A DNA stretch of 64,000 bases from JBFHFS01 sp041583495 (GTDB lineage: Bacteria; Bacteroidota; Bacteroidia; Bacteroidales; Marinilabiliaceae): contig JBFHFS010000002.1 of NCBI GenBank assembly GCA_041583495.1, positions 1 to 64,000 on the forward strand, written 5' to 3'. The position numbers and the translations under genes are program-made. How positions within the stretch are numbered: the stretch's first letter is position 1; the number at the start of each line of letters is the position of its first letter. Of this stretch, positions 36,416 to 45,393 are shown piece by piece. The notes beneath the pieces are model-generated. The model did no database searches. It was not told the origin of the DNA and saw nothing but the letters and a program-made list of their open reading frames with translations.

Positions 36416-37705
36416 CTATTTTTCCTCTATTGGTTTAATATTTCGCGCAAAGAAATAAATGGCACCAATTCCTAAGGGAACAAAGACAGCAATGGCAATA
36501 AATACCGGAGTGTATGAAATATTGGCAACGATAGGAACCAGGAAGTTCATTATAATTACAGAAAAAACACCTATCATTCCGCCCAACCCGGCTAACGAAC
36601 CCACTGATTTTCCGCTAAAGAAATCACTTGGAAGGGTTTGTACATTACCGATGGCAAACTGGAACCCAAATAATACCATACACACAATCAATACAAATTT
36701 CAGTGCCGTGTCGCCATATAAGATGGTCGCGATCAATCCAAGCAACATGATTACACCACCAATTACAATGGTTGTTTTTCGACCCTTATTAATGGAGCCT
36801 GTTTTGGCAATAATCCTTCCCGACACATAACCTCCTGCTATACTTCCTACAGCTGCCCCAACGTAAGGCACCCATAAAAACATGGCCACTTCTTTAACAT
36901 CAAACCCGTAGGTGTCGAATAGATATATGGGCATCCAGGTTACAAACAACCACCAAATAGGCTCAAGGAAGAAACGGCCAACAACAATCGACCAGGACTC
37001 TTTGTATGAAAGTATTTGCATCAGACTCAGTCCTTTGGTGGTATCATCCGATTTTTTATCGGCTTCGCTCTGACCATCTAAAATATACTTGCGTTCCTCA
37101 TCGGTTACCCAAGGGTGTTTTTTTAACCCGGTTTTGTTGATTATCAACCATGGAATAATCCATACTAAACCAAATGAACCCACCACCATAAAAGTAATCC
37201 TCCATCCAAATGCAACGAATAGCGCACCAATAATCAAGGGAGCAATCACCGAACCGATAGAAGCGCCTGCGTTAAAAAGACCCTGAGCCACCGCTCTTTC
37301 CTTTATTGGGAACCATTCTGCGTTACTTTTTACCGCTCCCGGCCAGTTACCTGCTTCTGATAGCCCCAGGGTGGTTCTAAAAAGACTTATTGACAAAACG
37401 CCCCTGGCTATGGAATGCAGGAAGGATGATAATCCCCAAATACCAATACTGATGACATACCCAATACGGGTCCCCACTTTATCGAATAACTTACCAGAGA
37501 AAAGTTGGCCGAGCGCATAGGCTACCATAAATACATTGGAAATTAATCCATAATCATTCTTGGTTAACCCCAGGGACTGAGCGATAGAACCATCAATTCC
37601 TTCACCGCCCCACATAATACTCAGGGCACTTCTGTCGATATAATTGATAACTGTGGCCAGAAAAATTAACCCAATTATCCACCACCTGAAACCTTTTATC
37701 TTCAT
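36416..37705 (-). CDS. MFS uronate transporter (ExuT/ACS type)
   Basis: 429 residues with twelve predicted membrane segments. The N-terminal INYIDRSALSIMWGG and the loop GKLFDKVGTRIGYV are typical of the anion:cation symporter family of the major facilitator superfamily, which includes ExuT, the hexuronate carrier. It should bring unsaturated uronate or its linear form DEH across the inner membrane. It starts five bases after kdgF, so the two are translated from the same transcript. Confidence 0.88.
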   Translation of the reverse strand: MKIKGFRWWIIGLIFLATVINYIDRSALSIMWGGEGIDGSIAQSLGLTKNDYGLISNVFMVAYALGQLFSGKLFDKVGTRIGYVISIGIWGLSSFLHSIARGVLSISLFRTTLGLSEAGNWPGAVKSNAEWFPIKERAVAQGLFNAGASIGSVIAPLIIGALFVAFGWRITFMVVGSFGLVWIIPWLIINKTGLKKHPWVTDEERKYILDGQSEADKKSDDTTKGLSLMQILSYKESWSIVVGRFFLEPIWWLFVTWMPIYLFDTYGFDVKEVAMFLWVPYVGAAVGSIAGGYVSGRIIAKTGSINKGRKTTIVIGGVIMLLGLIATILYGDTALKFVLIVCMVLFGFQFAIGNVQTLPSDFFSGKSVGSLAGLGGMIGVFSVIIMNFLVPIVANISYTPVFIAIAVFVPLGIGAIYFFARNIKPIEEK

Positions 37706-37710
37706 AATTT

Positions 37711-38076
37711 CTATTTTTTATTACCAAAATATGATACTGCTGTTCCATCCAGGAAATCTTCGCGCACGGGGCTGAAAACATCGATTAAGATGCCATCCTC
37801 TAAACACACGGCACTGTGCAACAGGTTGGGAGCAATGTAAACGCCTTCTCCTGCTTCAATCAGGCTTTTTTGGCCATCAATGGTAAACTCGAACTTACCG
37901 GCTGAACAAAACGTCGCCTGCGTGTGAAAATGTTGATGGGGAGAACCCACAGCATCTTTTTCAAATTTGACTTTGACCATCATAATCTGGTTGTCCCAAC
38001 CCAGAAACTGACGTGACACACCGCCACCAAGGTCTTCCCATTTCTCACTGTTTTTGATAAATTTTTCACTTGCCAT
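37711..38076 (-). CDS. kdgF: KdgF-like cupin, uronate linearising enzyme
   Basis: 121 residues from the ATG at 38076; an upstream start would overlap the lyase gene and adds an unrelated tail. The cupin metal ligands are His47, His49, Gln53 and His87, matching almost position by position the ligands reported for KdgF of Yersinia (46, 48, 53, 87). KdgF turns 4,5-unsaturated uronates released by lyases into the linear keto form used by DEH reductase. It lies 11 bases after the PL17 gene and five before the uronate carrier, exactly where this step is needed. Confidence 0.9.
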   Translation of the reverse strand: MASEKFIKNSEKWEDLGGGVSRQFLGWDNQIMMVKVKFEKDAVGSPHQHFHTQATFCSAGKFEFTIDGQKSLIEAGEGVYIAPNLLHSAVCLEDGILIDVFSPVREDFLDGTAVSYFGNKK

Positions 38077-38087
38077 AATAGATAATT

Positions 38088-40289
38088 TTAATTTGTGAAT
38101 AATTTGTAATTTCCATTCCAATTAATTGTTTGACCTTCCACACTTATTGAATTTTCACCCGCATTTGAAAAGCTTAAATCGAGCAAAAGTTGAATCGTTT
38201 TTCCGGTTTTTAATTTTAACAAAACCGCCACTTTTTCTCCGTCCCCTTCAATGAGCTGCAACTCTTTTACCGAGCCTTGGGAATTTAAAACCGCCTCGCT
38301 GGCGGGATTGTAACTTCCATGTATTTCGTAAACCGCGAGCAGTTTTTTGTTTTTCGAATCGGGAAAACGGAACAACATCCCCATTTGAGGGCGTAAATTA
38401 TAGTTGGGGTCGTTGGCCCCTAAACGGGTAATATAACAACCGACTCCTTTGCCTCCCAAAACTGAAACGGTGTAAAATCCGGTTCCATTCATCCAGCTGA
38501 GGCTGGCTGTGGCCGGAATATTCCCTGCCTCGGCATCCACAATTAAATGCTGGTAGCCATGGTCTTTTCCAAGAACTTTGTATTGATTTAACCTGGAATA
38601 TTCAAAATTGGCCTCAATCACCTGCCCGTTAAAATATACCGGTAAATCGTACAGACCTATCTTTTCGTTTTTAACATCGAAAAGGTCAATCAAATAGGTT
38701 CTTCCGTTGGCTTCCAATAAGGCCAAAGTACGGTTAAGAACAGCTCCCTCGTAGCAATGTTCGTCGGTAGCCGAAACAATTTGAACTTCCGGGTTTTCCA
38801 GATCAGCAAAAACCAGTTTTGGGTTGTACTTTTCGCCTTCAGCATAGCTCCCCCCAAAACCCGACTGCTCATTAATAACCAATGTGTTATGCGCCACAGT
38901 TTGATTCGCCCAGGTTTTATTTTCAGGGAGATAAGTGCCCCCTTCTTTGGCTACCACGTTTAAAAAACGGGCGGCACCATAATCCGGTAAAATCTCCTGC
39001 CCCAGGTCGTAAAGACTTATTCCAAGGCGGTCGAAATGCCCGTGTCCCATTCCCTGCGAAGCAAATTTAAAAAGCACCGAAGTTTGATTATCGCTTTCAC
39101 CCAAACGCAGTAGAGCTAAACCACCTTTATCGCCCTTAGCTCCATCGCGGATAATCATTGACTTACGCTCAAATTTTTGGGCTTTACCCTCGGCAATGGC
39201 TCTTGCCACTGCTAAACCTTCGGCACTTAACAACACCTGTTGTTGCAGGTTCGCCACGTCGAGCAAAGTGGCCTCCTTAGTGCGGGCATAAACAATATTG
39301 GTTCCGAAAATTAACTCCGAGGTTAACCACGATTTTTCTTTGATGGCATCGTTAATAGGATAAAATCTCCCATCCGAATTGGTCATTTGAAGAACTGTAG
39401 TAACTGCTTTTAACAAGACTCCCTCTCTGTATTCAAATATTTTTAATTCGGGACGATTGTTCTCCAGTGCTTGTGCAAAAACGATGAAAGGTAGAAGCGC
39501 ATAGCGTTGATAATAGGGACCTTCAGCATAGTAACCATCAGGCGAAAACAACTCATCAATCTGTTTCAGGAAGCCGCCTGAACCATCCAGGTGTGTGGAA
39601 TACAACGCTTTTTGAACCATTAACGAATCACCCAAAACCATCCCCGTCATCCCAACCCCGGCTACTGCCCAGGTCCCGTGGTTGTGTACCCGGTCGAATG
39701 AATATTTATCCTCCTCGGTAAAAAATTTAACCATGTTCTTAAAAAGATGGTCTTCAATATTTACCCGCTCTTCTGCTGAAAGAAACTCAGTAATACAATC
39801 GTATGCCTGAATGGTGTACACCAACCAAACCGACTCGTTTAAACCCTGCCAGAACAGTTTGCCCGGAGCCTGGTTTTTCTGCATGGGATGAATGCCCAGG
39901 GAAGGGTAAAGTTTGGCATACTCAATCAGCATGTCGCGCACAAAAATGGCATATCTCTCCTCACCCGTTAGCTGGTAAACCAGTCCTGCGTTGTACATTT
40001 CCAGATAATTCTGTTTGTGCTTTTCGTGGGTGTACCCCCCGCCCGGATCTTTGGGGAACGGCACTACAATTCCGGATTCAATCCCTCTTTCGGCAATGCC
40101 CTTTGCATTTTCAAATGAGGATTGAAGCAAGGGGAATTTCTGCACCCCCTCAATAATCTCTGGCACCGATGAGTTTTGGAGAATCAAACTGGGCCCCCCC
40201 CCATTTATTGCAGCTTGCGGGACCTGGTCACGACAAGAAAAGAACCCTGCCACAAGTATGATAAGTAAAAATGTTTGAATAGTTCTCAT
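38088..40289 (-). CDS. PL17 oligoalginate lyase, lipoprotein
   Basis: 733 residues with lipobox FFSC (Cys19). An alpha/alpha-toroid followed by a beta-sheet domain (heparinase II/III type) with HNHGTWA (Asn203, His204), EGPYYQRYA (Tyr259/260) and GHGHFDR (His416/418). These fit the catalytic set of Alg17c (Asn201, His202, Tyr258, His413) of family 17. Such enzymes cut alginate oligosaccharides from the end to monomeric unsaturated uronate. It lies 19 bases after the T9SS-tailed PL6 gene and 11 before kdgF, so lysis and linearisation are co-expressed. Confidence 0.92.
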   Translation of the reverse strand: MRTIQTFLLIILVAGFFSCRDQVPQAAINGGGPSLILQNSSVPEIIEGVQKFPLLQSSFENAKGIAERGIESGIVVPFPKDPGGGYTHEKHKQNYLEMYNAGLVYQLTGEERYAIFVRDMLIEYAKLYPSLGIHPMQKNQAPGKLFWQGLNESVWLVYTIQAYDCITEFLSAEERVNIEDHLFKNMVKFFTEEDKYSFDRVHNHGTWAVAGVGMTGMVLGDSLMVQKALYSTHLDGSGGFLKQIDELFSPDGYYAEGPYYQRYALLPFIVFAQALENNRPELKIFEYREGVLLKAVTTVLQMTNSDGRFYPINDAIKEKSWLTSELIFGTNIVYARTKEATLLDVANLQQQVLLSAEGLAVARAIAEGKAQKFERKSMIIRDGAKGDKGGLALLRLGESDNQTSVLFKFASQGMGHGHFDRLGISLYDLGQEILPDYGAARFLNVVAKEGGTYLPENKTWANQTVAHNTLVINEQSGFGGSYAEGEKYNPKLVFADLENPEVQIVSATDEHCYEGAVLNRTLALLEANGRTYLIDLFDVKNEKIGLYDLPVYFNGQVIEANFEYSRLNQYKVLGKDHGYQHLIVDAEAGNIPATASLSWMNGTGFYTVSVLGGKGVGCYITRLGANDPNYNLRPQMGMLFRFPDSKNKKLLAVYEIHGSYNPASEAVLNSQGSVKELQLIEGDGEKVAVLLKLKTGKTIQLLLDLSFSNAGENSISVEGQTINWNGNYKLFTN

Positions 40290-40308
40290 TTTAGTTTTTC
40301 AAAGGTTT

Positions 40309-41994
40309 TTACTGAATTAGTTTAACTGCGTATTGATTGTTGTCGTCGCGAATCTCTAAAATTAAGAACCGTGGAAACTGACCCACAGATTGGGTAAAAC
40401 TCCGGGTGTAAATCTGAGAGGAAAAAAGCTGTTTCCCGGTTACAGAAAAAAGAGATATGCTACGCTTACACGCCTTCTCAAAGGATACATTCAAGACCCC
40501 TTTTGACAGGAATACCTTGTAATTGGGCATTTCAATCAATTGAACAGACGAGGCCACCTCATAGTTTGCCCCAACCTCCTCTTTGGTTAACGGGAAAATC
40601 GTTTGAGGATCTTCAGACAACTGGTTGCAGCCCACATCCTTGGCCGTTTCGGGACGAGATTGTCCGTCGATATCCACCGAAAGGGTATCGAAAACACCGG
40701 AAACCGCTGCACCAAGGCAAGGATTTTGGCTGGATGGAACTTGCATTCTTTCATCCAAAACCATGGGAAGGTCAGTTTGAACAAACCCATCGGCGGAAAT
40801 ACCAATGTCTTCTGCATCGGTATAATTGCCCTTCCAGGTTATTCCCCCGGCTGAGCTGTATTCGTTGACCAAATCACGCCCCTCTTTAGAAACAATCAGG
40901 TTGTTTTCGATAAAGGAATTTATGGGCGCCAGGGATAATTCAGCGCTGACACCGGCGCCAATGGCAAATGGTTCCTTACAATTAACAATGGTATTAAAAC
41001 CAACCCGCGCATCATCAACCTGACGATAACGGTTTGCCGGAGAATTTGGAACCCCATTCATTAAACAGATAGCTGCCCGATAGGAGGTTCCCTCCAGATT
41101 TTCAAGATAGTTATTGTAAACCCTGTGCCCCGGACCAATAACCCTGATCCCTCCGCAATTCTTTTGGTCGTTGCCAAAAAAGAAATTACCGTAAACATAA
41201 CAATCCGATCCATGACGCAAGGTGAGTGTTCCTTCGCAATTGTCGAACGTATTGTAACGATAGTGGTTTCCAACCGATTTGTTAGAGATGATTTCAATCT
41301 CTCCGTCGCATTCCTCAAACAGGTTGTACTCCACCACACAGTTTGAATTGTAACTTTCCCAATCGCTGGTTCCGATACGGATGGTTTCCCCCCCGTTTTC
41401 GCCCAGATCTTTTCGTGGCCCAAAATAATTATGGTCTATTAAATGGTAATCGGGGGTTTCGTCGAGCCAAACCACAAAAGTTGCGCCGGCATTTGTTTTC
41501 CCTGAAAAGCTACAGTGGTCCACACGGTTATGCGTTCCGTAAAGCGAAACATATTTCGTATCGAGGCTTCCGTTTTCCGGATTGTAATCTTCTATGGTAA
41601 CATTTGTAAGGCGGCAATGGTGGGCAAAGGTAGTGGTGTTTGTACGAAATGCGACGATGGATCCCTCGGAGGTAACCTCACCATTCCTGAATACAAAATC
41701 GCGGACTACCAACCAGTTCCCGCTCATCTCAATCCGGCTATTCCCTATAAAAACAGTTTCGCCCGGGGTTTCGGCTCCAAAAACAATGGGGGCAACTTCA
41801 TTTCCTTCGCCCTTAAACTCCAGTTCCACATCGTTCCATTCCTGTGCTGCCAGCAAAACCGTATCACCCGGCAAAACAGCAGCCACAGCTGTGTCAAACT
41901 CACTTTTGGAACTGACCCGATAAACGTCGGCCAATGCGGGTAATGCCATCCAAATAAGCATTAAAAAAACAGTTGGGTGTTTTACAGACTTCAT
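40309..41994 (-). CDS. PL6 alginate lyase with likely T9SS sorting tail
   Basis: 561 residues. A signal peptide (MKSVKHPTVFLMLIWMALPA) precedes one beta-helix domain of lyase family 6 (about 24-430) with catalytic Lys239 (IISNKS) and Arg260 (LTLRHGS), again 21 residues apart, and GEIEII for calcium. Unlike the other PL6 protein it lacks both the lipobox and the second helix. The last 75 residues (NVSF..., SLFSVTGKQLFSSQ, LEIRDDNNQYAVKLIQ) look like a somewhat diverged type A T9SS C-terminal sorting domain, so it is probably secreted or cell-surface attached. It precedes the PL17 gene by 19 bases. Confidence 0.88.
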   Translation of the reverse strand: MKSVKHPTVFLMLIWMALPALADVYRVSSKSEFDTAVAAVLPGDTVLLAAQEWNDVELEFKGEGNEVAPIVFGAETPGETVFIGNSRIEMSGNWLVVRDFVFRNGEVTSEGSIVAFRTNTTTFAHHCRLTNVTIEDYNPENGSLDTKYVSLYGTHNRVDHCSFSGKTNAGATFVVWLDETPDYHLIDHNYFGPRKDLGENGGETIRIGTSDWESYNSNCVVEYNLFEECDGEIEIISNKSVGNHYRYNTFDNCEGTLTLRHGSDCYVYGNFFFGNDQKNCGGIRVIGPGHRVYNNYLENLEGTSYRAAICLMNGVPNSPANRYRQVDDARVGFNTIVNCKEPFAIGAGVSAELSLAPINSFIENNLIVSKEGRDLVNEYSSAGGITWKGNYTDAEDIGISADGFVQTDLPMVLDERMQVPSSQNPCLGAAVSGVFDTLSVDIDGQSRPETAKDVGCNQLSEDPQTIFPLTKEEVGANYEVASSVQLIEMPNYKVFLSKGVLNVSFEKACKRSISLFSVTGKQLFSSQIYTRSFTQSVGQFPRFLILEIRDDNNQYAVKLIQ

Positions 41995-42109
41995 TTTAAT
42001 AAGTTCTTATTAATAACTTCCATTTCATTGTACGCCATAAACCGTGAAAAAAACCTCAAGCCAACCTCGCCAACCTTTGCCCTCTATTGGCTTCCGAAAG
42101 ATTCACCCC

Positions 42110-44353
42110 TCACAGGTTAATGGTTTTGCCAGGCTTTACCGGCCTGTTATTAATCTCAACCTCTTTTACTCCAATATTGGTTATTTTCAATTCACCCGGA
42201 TTCACCTCTACCCACAAGTCGCATTTTGAGCTTACAGAAACACCCTTATCTCCCATCATCAATGCGGTGGTTCCCAGAAGCAAAAAGTCCCCCTGACTGT
42301 AAATTATCTTTTCGGCATCGGTATCAACAGGACTGTTTTTGGCTGAAACAATATTCCAGTCCCTGACTTTAAATTGGTTGTAATCCTCCACCACCAGACG
42401 CTCTTCAAAATCCTTGAAAGGGAACAAGAGGGTGATCCAGGAGGTTTCATCCTGAAAGGTTTTTTCAAATACACTTCTTCCCTTTCCCCGGGCCGATGCT
42501 TTTGAGATTTTTTCGGCCGCATTCCCCAGTTGAATGATCTCAAGTCCTGCCCCATTTGGAAAAACAGACCGGATGTGCTTGCCTTCTTTTTCCACATCGT
42601 AATACCCCTGCCACACTTGCTGGGTAGAGTGTTCAGCAGAGGATGCAATAAAATGATCCTTTACAACCCAGAATCCCTCTTTTACAAAAATTACCGATCG
42701 AAAAGTTTCAACGCCAAGAAACTGATTCCCATTGTGTTTCCCCACAAAAAGGTCAAAATTGCGGTTACTTTCCCAGACAATAACCTGGGGGATGGGTAAG
42801 ATCCCGAACTGCCCAAAACCACTGCCCCCCTTGTTTCCTTTCCATTGACGGCCCTGAGGCACAGAATCTACGAGGGCCACATTTTTTACCCACGAATTCT
42901 TAAACTCTGCCAGGTCCTCCAGATAATAACGAACCTGGTAATTGGGCAACACCATATTTCCATTGGCATAAGCCTGAATGCCCAGCATATCACCATGCTG
43001 ATGGGCCAGCTTTTGGGGCGAAATCCCCGCACTCACAATCAGGTACAAATCGTCCATATCCCAGCCATTGCGCATAACATAATAGCCGGTTTCGGGGAGG
43101 TGGCACGAACCCAGTTGGGGTTCACGGTTGCTGACCGGGTTTAAACGAGCCAGTTGTTCGGGTTTTAAAAACCAGTAATAATCAGAAGCTACCTTTGATG
43201 AGGCAAAATAAAGATAATCGGGCTCCTCAAACAAAACAGCACCCAAGGCCATTGTTTTGTCAATTTCGTTATACTCGGCCCAGGGCGAATCGGTATCATC
43301 CTGCAAAACCGGCGCTTTTTTACTGGGCATGGCCAGTTTCATCAACACATCAAAAAGGCTTTTAATACGCGTTCCCCAAACAGGGTTTAATTCAATTCCG
43401 TTTAAATAAGCCAATTGATAGGTATAAAAATAGTTTTCAATATCATCGATGTGGTAATGCACAGAGCGTTCGAACTGAAACCCATCGGGATAAATTTCTT
43501 TTTCAAGGTGTTCTTCCAGGCGTTTTAGGGCGCGTTCTTTCCACAGGTCGGCCCCTTTTATTTCAGGAAAAAGAAAGGCCAGCATCGCCAAAGCACTCAT
43601 TCCACGCGTCTGATGGTTGCCTTCCTGGTATTGTGGGTTATCGTAGTACAATTGGGCGGCAGTGTGCAAAAAGGTACGCACCATTTCCAGTTGCTGGCTG
43701 GTTGAATATTCATCTGATGCCAGCAATATTTGATGGACCTGAAGCCAGTTAAACATTCTGTTTCCGGCCCGGTAAACCTCGTAGGCACCATTGCCCCCTT
43801 CTATGGTTTCATATTGATTGTTGTTAAAAGCCGCATTTAAGGAGGCTGCCTGTTCGGGGATGTAATCCAGATACTTTTTATCGCCGGTGTAATAATACAT
43901 TAGCGCAATGCTGCCTGCTTTGTGCTGGCGCGTTAAATGACGGTAAGGGTAGGCGGCAACCACTTCCCCTTTTAGGTTCCGGAAACCGATCTTCCAGTGG
44001 GTTGTGGCAGGGTATAATTCCAGATGTTTTGCCGCATCTTTTTTATGAAAATCCTCACGGCCTGAATACATCTGGTTGTATTCAGCAAAACGGTTTGCAA
44101 AGTTTTTCCAATCGAAGAAATAGCGTTCCGAAAATTTTTCCTTAAAATATTTGGCCAGCGCATCCAGCGCTTCTTGTTGTTTTCCTGCTTCATAATCCTC
44201 CCGTATGCACTTCAGGTCGGGGCTGTAATCCACATCCAGCAAATAAACAATCTCCTTGTTATTTGGAACGTGGTCAAAATCCACCCTCTTGCCTTGACCC
44301 ATCGCGATAAACGATTGAAGCAGCAAACAAACATATATTAGCTTTATCCCCAT
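42110..44353 (-). CDS. Heparinase II/III-fold polysaccharide lyase
   Basis: 747 residues with a signal peptide (MGIKLIYVCLLLQSFIAMGQ) and no lipobox. N-terminal helical toroid with QEGNHQTRG (Asn about 246, His about 247), a Tyr/His group in SVHYHIDD (about 300), and C-terminal beta domain with AHQHGD (about 451). These are the catalytic landmarks of heparinase II/III-type lyases. It differs clearly from the PL17 protein of the same locus and cannot be placed in a family by eye; PL39 or PL15-type alginate lyases are candidates. It stands between the Tat-type isomerase gene (62 bases upstream) and the T9SS PL6 gene (115 downstream). Confidence 0.75.
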   Translation of the reverse strand: MGIKLIYVCLLLQSFIAMGQGKRVDFDHVPNNKEIVYLLDVDYSPDLKCIREDYEAGKQQEALDALAKYFKEKFSERYFFDWKNFANRFAEYNQMYSGREDFHKKDAAKHLELYPATTHWKIGFRNLKGEVVAAYPYRHLTRQHKAGSIALMYYYTGDKKYLDYIPEQAASLNAAFNNNQYETIEGGNGAYEVYRAGNRMFNWLQVHQILLASDEYSTSQQLEMVRTFLHTAAQLYYDNPQYQEGNHQTRGMSALAMLAFLFPEIKGADLWKERALKRLEEHLEKEIYPDGFQFERSVHYHIDDIENYFYTYQLAYLNGIELNPVWGTRIKSLFDVLMKLAMPSKKAPVLQDDTDSPWAEYNEIDKTMALGAVLFEEPDYLYFASSKVASDYYWFLKPEQLARLNPVSNREPQLGSCHLPETGYYVMRNGWDMDDLYLIVSAGISPQKLAHQHGDMLGIQAYANGNMVLPNYQVRYYLEDLAEFKNSWVKNVALVDSVPQGRQWKGNKGGSGFGQFGILPIPQVIVWESNRNFDLFVGKHNGNQFLGVETFRSVIFVKEGFWVVKDHFIASSAEHSTQQVWQGYYDVEKEGKHIRSVFPNGAGLEIIQLGNAAEKISKASARGKGRSVFEKTFQDETSWITLLFPFKDFEERLVVEDYNQFKVRDWNIVSAKNSPVDTDAEKIIYSQGDFLLLGTTALMMGDKGVSVSSKCDLWVEVNPGELKITNIGVKEVEINNRPVKPGKTINL

Positions 44354-44415
44354 CAGTCCAATTAAAAGAATTTACCTATTGTATTTAAATCTCTTTTCAT
44401 AGCAGCAATTACATC

Positions 44416-45297
44416 TTAAGATGAACAAGAAAGTTTGGTAGCTCCATGTTCGGCCCCACCAATAGGATATTCCAAATGAAGGGTAAAATCACCCGGAATT
44501 TTTAACTCATTGATGATTTGGAAATAGCGTTTAAAATCAACCATTCCTTCTCCAATGGGCACATTAAATGGTTGCCACTTTCCCTCAATTTTCTTCCAGA
44601 CAAAATCCTTTACATCAAAACTGTTTATTTTATTGGCCAGATATTTTAATCCAAGAGGCCAGGATGTACCCCCCTCGACTGTGGCATGACGAATATCATA
44701 TCTTACACCCACCAGGTCAGGGTCCATACCCTCCAGCATCAATGCCATATCCCAAACGGGGCCCCCGGCCATTTCGCCGGCATGGTTCTGGTAGGAAGCA
44801 GTTAAACCTAGTTTTTTATTTAGCGCAACTAATTTTTGAAGCTTTTGGCGGAACCTGCTGATGTTTTCGTTTATGGAAAACGACGGATCATAATCAAACC
44901 AACCTAACCGATAGTTTTTTATTCCCTCCTTCGCTGCTGTTTCCAGAATATCGATGGTTAAGGCATCATCCGGATTGGTTATGGCAGTAGTCATCCTATC
45001 GGCAGCCAATCCTGCCGCTTTCATGGCCTTTATGGCTTTTGGCAAATCTTCTTTAACGCGTTCCGGTAAAACATGCCCCTTTGGGCGAACGGTTAAATCA
45101 ACGCCATCAAAACCAATATTTTTTGCCGTTATAGCCATCTCCTCAAAGCCCAGCCATTGCAGATGTTTCGAAAACAGGTACACCTTTTTCACAGAAGAAA
45201 CAGAAGAAAAATTACCTCCCGACAAGGGATTCACTCCGGCCAGCATGGCTGTTGAGGCGAGCGATGTTACTTTAATAAACGATCTCCGTGAATACAT
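44416..45297 (-). CDS. Sugar isomerase/epimerase TIM-barrel protein with Tat signal
   Basis: 293 residues. The N-terminus MYSRRSFIKVTS is a twin-arginine signal, so the folded protein should be exported to the periplasm. The rest matches the AP endonuclease-2/xylose-isomerase-like TIM barrel (PF01261): GFDGVDLTVRP, LGLTASYQNHAGE, VRYDIRHATVEG, FTLHLEYP. Conserved acidic and His residues for a metal site are present. Reactions in this family are varied. Inside the alginate locus it may act on a released sugar acid in the periplasm, but its substrate is unknown. The IPT/TIG lipoprotein gene ends 96 bases upstream. Confidence 0.75.
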   Translation of the reverse strand: MYSRRSFIKVTSLASTAMLAGVNPLSGGNFSSVSSVKKVYLFSKHLQWLGFEEMAITAKNIGFDGVDLTVRPKGHVLPERVKEDLPKAIKAMKAAGLAADRMTTAITNPDDALTIDILETAAKEGIKNYRLGWFDYDPSFSINENISRFRQKLQKLVALNKKLGLTASYQNHAGEMAGGPVWDMALMLEGMDPDLVGVRYDIRHATVEGGTSWPLGLKYLANKINSFDVKDFVWKKIEGKWQPFNVPIGEGMVDFKRYFQIINELKIPGDFTLHLEYPIGGAEHGATKLSCSS

Positions 45298-45393
45298 TTG
45301 CTAATTTTTTAGTAAAAAGCGAAAAAGGGGCCTGTTGCGCTGTGACTAATTTCAACAGGCCCCTATTACTTCTAAAAAACTAAAAATCCGGGT

